64,000 bases of DNA, taken from the NCBI GenBank assembly GCA_013400975.1, contig WBMZ01010837.1, positions 434,001 through 498,000 of the forward strand, written 5' to 3'. The position numbers were made by a program, and so were the translations under genes. The stretch comes from Atrichornis clamosus (Eukaryota; Chordata; Aves; Passeriformes; Menuridae). The stretch's first letter is position 1; each line of letters begins with the position of its first letter. This document shows positions 22,318 through 35,342 of the stretch, in pieces. The notes below the pieces were generated by a model. It saw only the letters and a program-made list of their open reading frames with translations, was not told where the DNA came from and ran no database searches.

Positions 22318-24903
22318 GCTTGATCTGCAATTCATATATGGGACCACCAAGGACCCAGCACAAACTGGAGGACGTGCACATACCTCGCATGAAGTCCTTT
22401 GGACCAAACACAGACACGTATCATGTAGACGTGAGCTACCAGTGAGTTGGTCTTTCAAGCTCCTGTCATTAAAAGCTTCTAGGCTGCAATTAATTTCATC
22501 TTGAAGCAGAAGTTTACAATAGGTCAGGAGAGCAGTAGACCAACAACACGTTTCTCTGCATTGACCATAGAGGATGATTAGTAAAGTAGGCAATTACAGC
22601 AGAGGGATCTAAATCTGGGCAGCAGGAATCCTGTCACTGTGTACAGAATTTATTCTTAACTATCATCCTCATCATGCTAACCTTTAATAAAGCAAAAGAT
22701 AATAGGCAAATCTTTAATGATCTTGTTTGAACTTCAAGTTTGTGGGGGCTTTTATCCATGGCATTCAAATCTGCCACAAATTAATTACAGCTTGTGAAAA
22801 AAAGATTTCACATCTTCCCACTATTTTTAACTTGACTAAATATGCTCATTCTTCTGCCCAAGACTATTTCAGATGGCATGGTCATATTGAAGGTATATTA
22901 TAGAAGTAATAAATGAATGAAAAATGCAGAGAATACTTTTCAGATCTTCAAGAAAGACCTCTGTTAGTTTTGTCTCTCAAGTGCTAAGTAAAACTGTGAT
23001 TTGAATAGATTTGGAAAGAAAAAAATCTTACTTAAAACAGTTCAACTGCAATGCCAATTTCTTTACAGGAATTTATTGATTCCATCTTGCAAAATATTGC
23101 TTCAATCTAAGTTTTGAAATTGAAAATAAGTTTTGAATGGCAAAATATTGTTTGTTCAATGTTCTGTTATCAGAATGCTTTTGTGCTACAAAGGCATTTC
23201 ACCATTATTCTCCCTGATTTCTTTATCTGAATAAAAAAAGAAGAAAAAAACTTTGATGCATTGTCATGCTGTGATGGGATATGTTTTTTGATGTGTTTGC
23301 ATTGCCTTATTGGTCTTTATTATTTAAATGCCTGGTTTAAATTTATATGATGAATTGAAGTCTAGGGGGGGTATACCCATATTAGCTGTAATCCAGCCAG
23401 CACTTTGGAGTTTGCTGCTACCCATATTACTTTTGATTTCTGTGGCAAATCTCCAGGTTTGAAGTTTCATTGCAAGTGCCTGAAATCGGAGTATGATGAG
23501 CGTTGTTATTTTCATTGTTTGGAAAACAAAAATGTACCTCTGATAATTTCTGTCTTTGATTACTGCTTCTTCAAAGGATTTAAAACAGAATGAAAGCCTT
23601 TGAAAATTTAAGAGATGAAGAGACATGAGAGTTATTCTGTATGCACCAGATAAACAGATGTCTTAGCTTTCAAACTAAACCCAGAAAATATAATCACAAG
23701 CTTCATCAGAAACAGATAACAATCTAGGTGCACAGTACTTTACATTTTACTAATGTGCAATGGAAGAAATAATAATACTACTTCCTTCACTTGTCTAAAT
23801 ATTTGTTTCAGACTAACAGCTCAAAAAACATGTTGGTAATAGCAAACAAAATATGATAAATTCCTTTGAGGGGGAAATATTCTCAGCATAATGTCATTAT
23901 AAGCACAAGTAAACACACTTTGAAATGTATTTGCAAATAAGACACTCATAACACTGAAGGTATTAAATTGTGAATTCCCAAATTAATAGGTATCAGATGT
24001 CATGAGTGCTTTTCATCCTGTATTAGACTCACACTCAAAAGTCCCAATAAACTTAAGCTGAAGTTGTAATCATCCAAAGGATAACTACATGACAGGGCTC
24101 ATTCTTAATATGTGGAAAAAAACCTGCTTGGAAATATGTAAAACTGTTTAGAAATAGCTGATAGTGTGAATTACAAAGCCAGACTCTGCAAAATAACTTC
24201 CAGGAATCTCTAGAATATGGACAGATTTAAATCACCTGCAGAAGAATCATGTAAGACCCTGGTCTTCTCATGATTGCTTCATTGGCAATTGCACTTCCAT
24301 TTAGAACTCAAGAGAAAACTTAGGTTTCTTGGCGGCACACGTGGCTGTGTCTGCATGACACTGGTGGCTATGTCTACACCACACATCTATGGAGCGATCC
24401 TTGACAACCAGCCTGAGAGGTACACACTGATTCAGCACCACACTGGCTTGGGCCAGCTTCTCTGATGCTCCCCTGTGGTTTGGTCACATCTCTTTCCTGG
24501 AAAGTCTCGCTGTGGCTCTTAATACTGCATTTTTATTTTTGTGTGTGCATTTTCAGTTTGAAGGGTCTGAATGGATAGCAGGACTTGTGTTTCCACCTAC
24601 AAGTTTAAAGATGTATAACATAAAGCTGAGGGGAATTGTGTGCCTGAAGATAGTGAGGGTGCTCAAGAATGAAAATTCTCTTGGGCCAAGGTAGGAGGCT
24701 GTTGAAGGAGAAGGGCTAACATATTGTGTAGTTTAGACATTGAGGTAAGGTCCACTGGGAGAATTATTCTCAGATGTGTGTCTTACCTTTGCTGGAGCTA
24801 GTCACAGAACAAAACGGTAAGGTAAGTAACACTTAATTTTTGTGAATGGTTGGGTGTCCATCTCATTGCTTGCTTCATTTCTCAGTAAGCACATACTTTT
24901 AGA
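22318..24903. other. Non-coding spacer
   Basis: No gene seen. The 24274-24480 stretch is somewhat richer in GC (GGCGGCACACGTGGCTGTGT region) but has no identity I can defend. A donor-like AAG/GTAAGTA at 24819-24828 has no partner exon. Confidence 0.55.
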
Positions 24904-24945
24904 CCTGATTCTGACCTTGATTGACACTGATGTAAATTAAACAAA
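24904..24945 (+). repeat. Probable ancient amniote palindromic repeat, partial
   Basis: CCTGATTCTGACCTTGATTG, then ACACTGATGTAAATTAA, resembles the left end of a repeat common in turtles and crocodilians and seen decayed in birds (CCTGATTCTGATCTC, then TTACACYGGTGTAAATCAGG, from memory). Only the left half is recognisable. No family name is offered. Confidence 0.5.
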
Positions 24946-26312
24946 ATTCTAATAGTATTCATATTAATGGAAGAAAAGAGCTGCTTTTAGTCAGAGCTCT
25001 TATGGATGCTATATTTTTTCTGCAGTCTTGCCTCAGTGTATTTAAGAACAATGTTATTCTTAAAATACATAAATAACATATTTAATAATTCAAATGATAC
25101 TTGGTGTGTATATGAAACTGAACAGTAAAGTTGGGTTTACGCCATCCTCCATGCTCTGTTTTCTGTTTATGCTCCTTTCATATTGGTATCAGTGTGCCCT
25201 AATTTCTTTCTGCTGCTCTCTAGATCCCACTGTCTGGTTCCCTTTGACACCGGCTTGAATACAAAACTGAAATCTTAAGGGAGACCTTTCCCTGTTCTGG
25301 CAGTTCTCGAATAGCTACACTTCATTTCAAAACTTCTTTGGTTTGGTTGCAAGCAAATCTCTAGCCTGTATATGGAGAGAGGAATAGTAGCAAATAACTA
25401 TGCATATAAATTCTTATTTATCGAAAATGAAACTATTATAGCAACATAAAAATCAATGTTTTTCCAATTATTTTCTGCAGGCAGTACAGTACATTGCAAC
25501 ATAGTTTCTCATTAGATTAAATCAAAACTGTTCTTAAATACCATTTTACCAGCTGTTACTGAATAAAGTGTGAAACAAACAGTTTGTAGTATCAGATATG
25601 TAGCTTTCTGGCATGCATCTTTGCCAAATTTACAACAGCTGTGTATAATGTTTAAAAGAAACAAACTCCCTCAATGGTTATCCTTCAGTTTTATTAAAAG
25701 TCACCATTTTTTAATCTCCTGAAGCATTCTATGTTTGTGCTACTATAAAGTAAATCTATTTCCAGTAAAAGTGCTTTAGGAATAATTTCAAGAATTAACA
25801 AAATGAGGTGAAAATATTCTTATAAGCAATCACACTTTAAGAAATTACTTAGGAGAACGGCTTAATTTTTGGTATTTATTTTAGTTTGGGGTTTGAGCTG
25901 GTCTTTTTTCTCTGATACAGAGATACAATACAGTCTGCCCAGAGACTTCCAGGGCATGTTGAATGTTAGGTCTGTGTGTCAAAGACACACTCAGATGTCT
26001 GTAAAGCTTGGATCCTCTTGAGTTTCTGGGTGCTGTGACTCCCAAAACTAATCTCAACCTATTCAGTGTAATTTATACTTAATCCCTGACTTCACAGGGG
26101 CCCTTCTGTGAGCTGCAAACAGTGGAAGTAGCCCAAAATGATACAAAATGACCATGTGGCTGCTGCCTTCTTCAGCCTAGCAGGAAATATAATCTCATGG
26201 CCACGAGACAGGTATCCCAGTAATAGGAGAAAATCTCAACCATGGGACAAATTGCAGATTGTCTTCTGTGTGTTAATCCCAGGTCTAAACACTGATTCCT
26301 TCTCTTGTTTAG
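24946..26312. other. Non-coding spacer
   Basis: Nothing recognised except a small hairpin at 25974-25990 (GTGTGTC, AAA, GACACAC). Confidence 0.6.
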
Positions 26313-26383
26313 TCTAATCACTGTCTTTCTGTTTTGCTTTCCAGTTTGGAAAGTAAGGGTAATAATATTTAACTTCTTCAGGA
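26313..26383 (+). mobile_element. Possible MIR/L2-like core remnant
   Basis: CTTTCCAGTTTGGAAAGTAA followed by GGGTAATAATATTTAACTTC recalls the MIR/L2 word order TCAGTTTCC, CATCTGTAAAATGGGGATAA, TAATACCTACCT. It is well diverged and gapless over about 50 bases by eye. It could be coincidence in AT-rich DNA. Confidence 0.42.
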
Positions 26384-26872
26384 ACTGAAATTTTGTTTTT
26401 CACTAGTGAATGTAAAGAAATATAGAATGCTGTTGTTAGACAATGTGGGAATAGGAGAGTAGATATGAAAGAACTAGGATGAAAAAGAGAAGAATTTTGG
26501 GAAAGGCTGAGCTCACTAAAAGTGCGGTAGAGGGGACAAAACACAAAGAAAACAGAGGGCAGAAATAAGGCATAAGAAGAGTGGAACTCAGAAAAATAGT
26601 AGAGGTTCATTTGTTAAAGGGTGAATGTCATGCAAAAACAACTTTCTTGCTAAAGAAAGAGCACATCTCAAGTCCAAGGTGGATTCCATAAAGAAAAATA
26701 AAGTAAAAGAAAGTGATACCGAGTATCACTTGCAATGTGTTTTACACAATGAAATGAATGAAAGTGGCAATAGTTTGTAGATTCCTCCCTATTCAATGGC
26801 AGCTGGAATCAGAGTTTACTTTGCAGTCAGTTTAATAGCATTTCATGGCACATCCATGCCAGCTGAGGTTGT
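26384..26872. other. Non-coding spacer
   Basis: Purine-rich on the plus strand around 26405-26600, which is why a longer minus-strand frame (26314-26610) stays open. No gene. Confidence 0.6.
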
Positions 26873-26946
26873 GGGTGAAATCTTGTCCGTGGTGAAGTAA
26901 ATGGTAAAATTCTTATCACCTCCAGTGGGCCTATGAATTTGCTCCC
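26873..26946. mobile_element. MITE-like palindromic amniote repeat
   Basis: It opens GGGTGAAATCTTGTCC, carries TGAAGTAAATGG and AAAATTCTTATC in the middle, and closes GTGGGCCTATGAATTTGCTC at the right. This is the order of a palindromic repeat I recall from turtle and bird genomes (GGGTGAAATCCTGGCCCC, TTGAAGTCAATGG, and its mirror). Arms are diverged: GGGTGAAAT on the left against ATTTGCTCCC on the right. Probably a non-autonomous DNA element; the superfamily is unknown to me. Confidence 0.58.
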
Positions 26947-29900
26947 TGAACCTGGGACTTCTCATAGGAAAACTAGCTGCTTAAGTAAATTAATCTAGGC
27001 ACAATAAGGAAAGGTAAGTATTTGAATATGCATGAAAAAATACTTACCTTGGCAACAACAAAAGAAGCATACTAAAGAAAAAATGAGTACAAACCTCAAA
27101 ATCAGACTTGATAGGAAAGCATTATTATTTTTTAATTAAAATCATTTACATAATACCATATATTTGGGCTGAATTCTGTAAAAATAATTAAGACAAGTTC
27201 TCTGCCCTGGAGAGATTTCATTCTTAATAAGACATGACAAACAAATGCAAGGCAAGTTAAAACAGGTAGAAGAAAACAGAAAAAGTTAGATATTTAAAAC
27301 CAAAAAATTTATAGGTGGTGGAAAAAGATGGCATAACAAGTTGAAAGTATAATCTAGGAATCATATTCCATTGCAAGATCACTTGCTTTTGCAGAATTAT
27401 GCTGAAACTCCATGTACTTTGCCCAAATTTCAATTGCACTTGTGTCCCTTGAACTACATAATTGTTAATAAACTTAATTTTTTAACAATCCATTGAAGTT
27501 TACAAAATATTTTGAGATGACATCTTTTATTTCCCACCTGGCAGAATCAGTTTTCTTAAAAAGTCATTTGAAAGGTTACAAGAAGAGCTGATCCTCATCA
27601 AAATAAAATAACAAATACTTGAGCAGTCATTGTCTGTGTATATACCAAGTATTTATATATGGTTTTAAATTCCAAATTGTTTTTTCTGTTGAGCATTGAG
27701 TTCCTTCAAAGAGGTCAGTGGGTGGATTCCAAAGAGAAACATATCTCTTTGCTAGAAAAATGTCAAGATAGGTCTCCTGTCAACTGCCCGCCAAGATCAC
27801 TGGTTAGTGTAAGTGATATTAATTAATGCTAGTTAATGACCAACACTTTTTTAAATCCCCAAGTAGCAATCCTCTACATCTTAAACTCAGTGTTTCTAAG
27901 TCTATGCATTTAACCAGATTGTTCAGAAGAGATTTGGAAAGGTAAGGCTCAGAGTGAGACCTGCCTTGACTGAACTGCTTCTGGAGGAAGCCTTCAGGCA
28001 GGCTGTGCTGCAATGGGCCATCTCAGGAGAGATTTTTCCTGAGTTGGTCCAAAATTTATTTCTTGCTCGTAATTATCCATCTTGAAATTTGGAAAATGGC
28101 CGCTACACAATCACAGGCATCTGTCTAACTGCTATGAAGGTTATTTGTATATGTTGCTTCCTGACAGGGAAGATGACCAGGCATCAGAGGAGGGGGACTG
28201 AAAAAGCAAGCTAAACAGCTTAAACATTACATATATGATGGAAAAGGAAAGCAGCAGACTTACACATCTTTGGATCCTAAAGACTTCATCCAAACTTAAA
28301 TCTTTGTGATGTGGATGCAATCCAGGTGAGAGGGTAGGCTGAAAACTCAGAAGGAAGATAGATTTTAATTTAATGAATGGCTGAACCAAGGGAAGGGAAG
28401 GGCAGAAAATACTACATACTGGTAAGGTATTTTTAATAAAATACCTTCAGTTAATTTAGCCTGTAGAATTGTTGGTTAGTGATGGATAATATGTTTTAGT
28501 AAAAGTGAACCCACATGCTGCTTTTATTATAACAATTTAAAGTTTTATTAATATAATGTAAAAAGAGGTACTCGTTGAAAGATTAACACCAACATCTTGA
28601 AACATTGGCTTAATATTCGGCATACACATAACACTCTTAAAAAGTCAGTGCGCATTGGAACAATTTAACTGCACAGTCATGCTTCATGTAATTTTTTATA
28701 CCATTCTTGATGTCTCAAGATCCTTTCCTTGCACTAAATCCTCAAAAAATTTAAACCTCACCTTGTCTGCTACTGGATTCCAACTGATTGTATTAACATT
28801 TCAGTGGATGGCACTCTAGAACAAAATCATATTGGGGAAATTGTTTTACAACTGCAGCTTAAACATGACCCTTATGCTCACATAAATTATGCCTTTAGAG
28901 TAGATAAGGTATAATAAAGGATAATAACATCAGTGAAGAGATTTTGAAGATGTAAGGAGCATACAGTGATGCAACATTTTGAAAAAAAAAAGTTCAAGCA
29001 AATTCTGTTTCATAGAATTGTGAGGACAATAGCCATCTGAGGTATGTTTTGAAATTAGCTGGGAAAAGGGTCTCAAATTCTTTCAGCTTTCTCACTGAGT
29101 ATAATGATAATTATCCCAAAATAGAAAAATTATTGCATAGGTCGTCTCTCTCAGAAAATCTCTTTATCTTCACAATTATCTTCTTGAAAATCTTAAAACT
29201 ACTAGATGTATATGGTCAGAAGTAATGTTACACCTATCCCTCAGTGAGTGTATCCTTATCTGTACTATTTCAAATCCAGTCTCCGTTGTCCTCTCCTGCC
29301 TGTTTCTGCCAATCTGATCCCTGTGCTTACAATAACCTTCTAATTCCTTTGCGCATTAAAGTTTTCAATATCTAAGCAGTAGTACCATGAAAATAAAGAA
29401 ATGCCAGGTTGGGATTCCAGTTCTATAAAAAAACGCTGCTGCATCTCGTGTAAGGTGGCCCTGGACAGAGGTGCGTGGCCCGTGGTCCTAAGTGCAATTT
29501 GCCATTATGTCCTTAACAGTGCAGTACTCGTCTGATTGGTTTGTTCAAGGAGGGTGATCAACACTGTATGCTTCCAAATCATCTATTTAGTGTTCTAAAC
29601 AGTGGGGTAAAAGCCCAGTGGGTAAGTTGCAAAACAAAAGCTGTTCACACTACATCATGGTATTATGCCTGGGTACATTGAAGCCCTTATTTAAGCGTAA
29701 TTGATTCCATAAACTTGCAGCAGTAACACTTATATTTTGCTTGGTTATTCAGCCTTCCAAGATCCTGGACTGTCACAGGAGAGGAATCTGATTCTGAAAG
29801 GAAGCTTTCTTTTTATTTTTATTTTAATATTGTCTTGGAGAAAAACTTTTTCATTTCTTTTCTAATTAGACACTCCCAAAGATCAAGAATTAGAGTGCTT

Positions 29901-32900
29901 GCTTCATCTTTAAACAGCTGGGTTCCCAGCTGCGTTTGTGCAATGACTTCACTAATTTCCTTTCTTTTAATGTGTTTGTTTTCTATTGGGTAGATGCATT
30001 GTTTGGAGTTGTAGTTCCTTTGCAAATAGTACTGCTTCCGCTGTTTTAGTTATCCTGCAGTCGATTCTATGGCTCTGATTTACGAGCTTACCTATTTTAT
30101 CCAAATCTGCTTTATGATGAACTGTAATACTTTTAGGGCTTTCTAGTTTTTCATCTGCTATTTAGTTTTCAGGGGTCTAAAATGCACTCTTCCAAGATAT
30201 CATTACATGTTAGAATGCTTCCATATATTATAAAATATCTTTAGGATAATTTGCTGGAAACTTTAACACCCTCATTAGTAGCTTTCTGTGTGTGGCTTAT
30301 CAATCTTATATGTTTGTCGTTCACAAGTCCTATCTTCCAATTAAGGGGATTTTTTGGAGTTTAGAGTTGAGAAAACATGGTGGTTTAAACTACTAGAGAA
30401 TGTAGCACTGTAAAATTGTAAAGTTTTCATATTGCCATTAAAATTTCTCTTTTTATGAAACTGTATTTTCTGTTGTAAGAGACACACAGCGCTCCATACG
30501 TGGTATGTTTTGGTATTTATTAATCGTAAACAGTGCTGTAGGTTTCCATATTTTTATGAATGTGTCTTTGTTTTTATGTTTGCATTTGTGATTTTTATTT
30601 TGCTTTGTGGAAATCTTTCAAGGCAAAAAGATCTCCTTCTGAAAAGAGATTTCTATTTTCCTTTTTGCAATACAGTGATCTACAGCTTGAATATATTCCT
30701 GCAAAACTCTTAGCTCTCTCTTTTCACTTCTTTAACCATGTTGATTAAACTATTCTTATTTCACAGAAGTAACAGTACTCTACTTGTCTTTATTTGCAGT
30801 TTTCTTCTTTTGTGCTATTTTTAATTTGCCCCTCTTTTCCCGTCTCACACCACACAACAGCATTCATGTAATTGTGTATATTTTCTTTATAAGGAATTAT
30901 GTAATTTTTGGTCTCCAACAGAGCTCGATCTTTTTCACTGAAGCTAGATAAGACAATCAGTGAAAAAGAGGGAATTTCAGGGACCTGCTGACATTTTTAA
31001 AGCTATAGCCAAAGGAGCAGGTCTAACGTGCCTTACTGAAAGAAGTACCACATAACAAAAGACGCACCAAGGCAGGATTACAGCCTTTGTGCTGAGGGGT
31101 GTCCGCCCTCTCTGCGCACAACACACAGACACCTACTCGCACCTTAACATTGCAGCCAGAGCCAGGAAGAAGGTTTACTTGGACAGTGTCAAGGTAGAAA
31201 CAGTTTGCACTGAGCTTTGGAGGCAAGTTCAGGCACTTTTCCTTTTTTGTCCCTTTCAGCTTGTTGCTGCCAGTTCCAAACTTAAATTGCCCTTCAGCTG
31301 CCCTTGCTCCTTTTCTTGCTTGTTCCTGCATATGCCAACACTGCTTTCAATTTAGATCTGATGAAGGTAGATTTTACCTGAAAAAGGGTTTTTTTGACTG
31401 GACACAAGGCAAAGCTGGGGAAAGTCCCAAGACAAATAAAAATCCCTGTCATCCTTTTGTGGAAGGAACACAAAGGCCAGAATTTGAATTGCCTTAATTT
31501 AAATTCTGTGGACCATGAGCCTACTGAATCTCATGTGTCACTCTGGAAACTTGACTTACTCACAGCTACTATTTCTATAATAATGTTTTGTGAAGTTTTT
31601 AGAGATGCCTCATGGCAATACACTCTGCCACTTTATAAAATAAGTCTATCTGGAGATTATCAAAAACTCAAGAGTGAAATCATACATCTCCTTAATGTAG
31701 TGTGCAGCCTACCCTATTAAGTATAGAAACACTTTCTTCCACCACATGAACTGTTTCTAAATACCTGCAGTGTATATAATCATTGTTGGTACTGTAAAAG
31801 ACAGAATTCTCCTGTGAGATACAAATGTCCTATTTTTAATTTACTGTTGTCTAAAATTTCACAGTAGTAATTATATTTATTCTCAGAAACTAAGTGTTCT
31901 CATCTCAGGGTGGGGCTCTTTTGTTTTGTTTCTTTGCAAGCAAAAATTGCAGCCTGTAAAGTAATAATGCAGTGTAAGGCCAGAAGGCACAAACATTTTT
32001 TCATAGTCACAGCCGTTTTTCAGGTACCTGCTTTATGGAGTAGCCATGCTGTGAACTCCACAACTCTGGCTGACTCTGCTCAGAGACAGCATGGATCTGA
32101 CTGGATTTATTAGCTCAGGCACAAATGCAAATATGATTATACTGCTGCCAAAGCCAGCTTAGATCCAAAAGGAGTAAAGTAGCGTTCATATGGCAGAAAA
32201 ATGAAACAAACTCTGGTAATTTAAGCTGGTCCTGTGCTAGCCGGATGTCTCAGTACTGTGTTCCCAAAATTAGACATAGAAAGGAGAGTGATGCAGTGCT
32301 AAAAGTTTATTAGTGTTAATGAGAGGCTTCTTGGTATGTCTATGTTGATAAAATAAGAGAAGACTAGAGAGAGTGCTGAAGCACTGGTCCCTGTTTATTC
32401 ACATTGTTTAATTGCTAGTTTATTCCCTGGATTTTTTTCATAGGGCCTCATCTTTGCTTTTACAAAAAACGTGTGTTTAGGTTGGGGTCAGTCGTCAGAA
32501 ACATGAACACAGCTGGTCCCTTTAAGCTGGTCCTTGGGTCATTCCCAGGCTGACTTCTATTTAGCAACAGACTCTGCTTCATTACTCCTTTTAACTCAAG
32601 TTCAGCACAACTGTGACAACCCGAGCCGGCTCCTGTGAAAGGGATGGAAGCTTCATCTTTCAGAACTGGCTCCCTTTATCATTCCTGTTAAAGTGTGTTA
32701 GTTTCTAAAGTAGTGCATTGGGATAGCATGCAAGTCAGTCAGACCAGATAGCCAAGCTGTTGGGACTCTGTCCTTGAAAAAAATGGTGGATCTGAGACAA
32801 TATTTAGAAAAATAAGAGATACTATATTGTCTATTATGTCTTGAACTTGTAAATTAAATGACCTCTGATAAAGGGAGGAATACCTTAGGAAACTTAGCAA

Positions 32901-34751
32901 AACAGTACCTAATTTACAGTGTTATTTGGCTTTAAAAACAATTATTTGTTAATGGTGCCTGCTAAGTTTCACGTTATGTACTGTTGCTGCTTATGAAAGC
33001 CAGTTGTATAATTTTTTTCTCTCCCCAATTCCATCTGTATTTATTGCAGTCTGACAAACAAATGCATTTCTACAACTGCTAGACATTACAGAGTATTGTA
33101 TCAGCTGCATGTCTCCATAGTTACTGTTTAGAGTATCTTCCTCTACTTAGAGCCTTGTGTCAATAAGCTTCTGCATTTGAAAGAAACATGTCTTTATTTT
33201 TCAGCTAAAGGGATTACTCCCCTCACCAGCTTGCTGATTAGGTAAATTTTTAGGCAGATATTTCTTTCATATATCTTTGGGCATTTAAAAACTAAGCATC
33301 TCTCCTGACATATCTCTTCCACTGTCTACATGAAGTCACGTAGCCTAAGTCAGTTTCCTAGGCTCCCTGTATAAACAATGGAGGAAGATAGTTGCAAAAA
33401 ACCCCATGATTCATTCAAATTATTTTAGACGGTTACCTTAAGAAGCCTGAAATAAGATCCAAGAAGATATGAACACCTACACCTCCTCTCACAAGTGGCA
33501 TCTAATTTTTTCAGATCAAGAAACCAAGGCTGTGAAAAGTTTATTGCATAGGCTCTAAGACATTGTTGTTCAAATACAACAAAAATAAGTCCTCACAGAC
33601 CTCCAACCTAGAACAGCATTCAGATTTTCTCAATCCTTCATATGATATTCTGGATTGAAGATTACTATTTGACTTTCATTCTTCTTACCTTGGTTAAAAC
33701 CAAATCGAGGTTAAAAGAAGACAAAGAAGACCAATCTTTCTTTTGATTTTTAAATCTCTTCATTTTTTTTTCTGTCTTGTATGCTAAGGGTTCCCTCAAA
33801 TACCTCTGGTGATATCTCAACTGATATCAATTTATGTAATACTCCTAGAAAACTATAATACTTCTGGGAAATAAAACTAACATCAGAACTGCATCTACGT
33901 CCTTCATATTTTTTCTTTGAATTTGCCCCATAACTTGTCCTATGTCTGGCATATATTATAGGTTGCTTAAATTACAGTTATCATCCTGGCTCTGTGTCTT
34001 TTTGAGATTAAACAGACCTAATAATTTTTATTGCTATTTCTTGATGCCCTGTTCGTTTTGTTGCTCTCCTCTTGGACTCTTCATCAGCTTAAATTACACT
34101 GACTCAGAGACTTGTGAGTCTACTAAGTCAAAAAAAAGTTTAAAGTCAGAAAAAGATTGCCTATCATGTTAGGTCATCTCCACTTCCCCTAGGCCCAATG
34201 ACATAATCTGTTAAATATTTTGGAATTCAGAACATGAAGTACTCCATTTTTTCACGAAGGATGTGACTGTTTTGAGACAACTACATCTCAGAGGCCATCT
34301 TATGAGACCACTGAAAAAGCTATTGTGATGAAAAAGCAGCAGAAATAAGCAGGAGGGCAGGGAATAGCATCTAAACTCAGCTCTGTGAATCATACAGAAT
34401 AATCTTTAATATATTCAGTACCTAATAATGGCCCTTCCTCATGGGCCTGTTTGTGCTGTAATGGAAACATTTTATAAAATGGTCCCACCATCAAAACCTA
34501 CTTGCAAGTCTACAACACTCAACACCACCATCTACCTGATTTCCATCTATGATGCATAGCTGAAGTCCTCAGTGACTACAAAACATATTTTATATAGGGA
34601 ACACTTAAAAAATGTTTGAGATAAAGCATTTGTGATTACTCTGTTACGACGTACAAGGTTGCCAGTAGGTACTCATATTTGGAAGACAGATTTTCAAGCA
34701 CCATTGTTCTTCTCAACAGAAAGAAAAGAGAAAAAAAGGAAACACTTCAGA
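26947..34751. other. Long non-coding spacer
   Basis: No exon or RNA gene recognised in 7.8 kb. A local CpG cluster with a TATA-like word lies at 29424-29539 (findings). A moderately GC-rich patch at 31080-31330 has overlapping short frames on both strands but no coding signature. GATAATTATC at 29106-29115 is a 10-bp palindrome. Isolated donor-like words at 27012-27020 and 27940-27947 have no partners. Confidence 0.55.
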
Positions 34752-35342
34752 TGTCATGTTCTAATCCCCATCAGTAACTCAGACCAACACAGCCACTCTC
34801 TCACTCTCCCCTGGCAACATGGGGGAGAGAATTGAAAGAGAAAAAATGAAACAACTCGTGTGTTGAGATAAAGACAGTTTAATAGGTAAAGCAAAAGCCA
34901 TGTACAAGCAAAGCAGAACAAGGAGTTCATTCACCACTTCCCATGGGTAGGCAGGTGTTCAGCCTTCACCAGGAAAGCAGGGCTCTATCACATGTAATGA
35001 TGACATGGGAAGACAAACATCATCACTCCAAACTTTCCCCATTTCCTTCTGCTTCCCCCAGCTTTGTATGCTGAGCATGACACCACATGGTGTGGGGTAT
35101 CTCTTTGGTCAGTGGGGGTCAGCTGTCCCGACTGTGTCCCCTGTCAATTTCTTGTGCTCCCCCAGCCTCCTCACTGGTCGGGTGGGATGAGAGGCAGAAA
35201 AGACCTTGGCTTAGTATTAACATGACTTAGCAACCATTAAACCATTAGTGTATTATCATCATTATTCTCATACTAAATCCAAGGCACAACACTAACACCT
35301 ACTATGAAGAAAATTAACTCTATTGCAGCAGAAGCCAGGAAA
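34752..35342 (-). mobile_element. Avian ERVL-type solo LTR
   Basis: Minus-strand copy of the same LTR family as 7753-8423. On the plus strand it opens TGTCATGTTCTAATCCCC (the complement of the LTR 3' end) and ends near AGAAGCCAGGAAA, a worn version of the LTR 5' start. The ATTAAA signal is kept on the minus strand (TTTAAT at 34878-34883), but the TATA position reads TACAAA on the minus strand (35063-35068). There is no nested CR1 here. No internal retroviral sequence adjoins it. Target duplications are not clear and the right boundary is good to a few bases. Confidence 0.9.
34878..34883 (-). terminator. ATTAAA polyadenylation signal of the second LTR
   Basis: TTTAAT on the plus strand, ATTAAA on the sense strand, in the same context as in the first LTR. 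Confidence 0.55.

Noticed and set aside
22060..22593. Open frames on both strands across the CCTT tract (87-160 codons, Lys/Glu/Arg/Gly or Pro/Ser/Phe rich)
   Set aside because: They are translations of a microsatellite and an N gap and carry no information.
24274..24480. GC-richer segment with GCTATGTCTACACCACAC, considered as an old hAT-like or turtle-type repeat
   Set aside because: Only the TGTCTACAC word fits and no inverted partner was found.
24819..24828. Consensus-like splice donor AAG/GTAAGTA
   Set aside because: Isolated donor words recur (also about 5037, 27013, 27945, 45945) without an upstream acceptor and open exon.
28987..29040. CATAGAATTGTGAGGAC as a possible CR1 tail
   Set aside because: Only the first eight bases match; the following GGAAGGGACC-type segment is missing.
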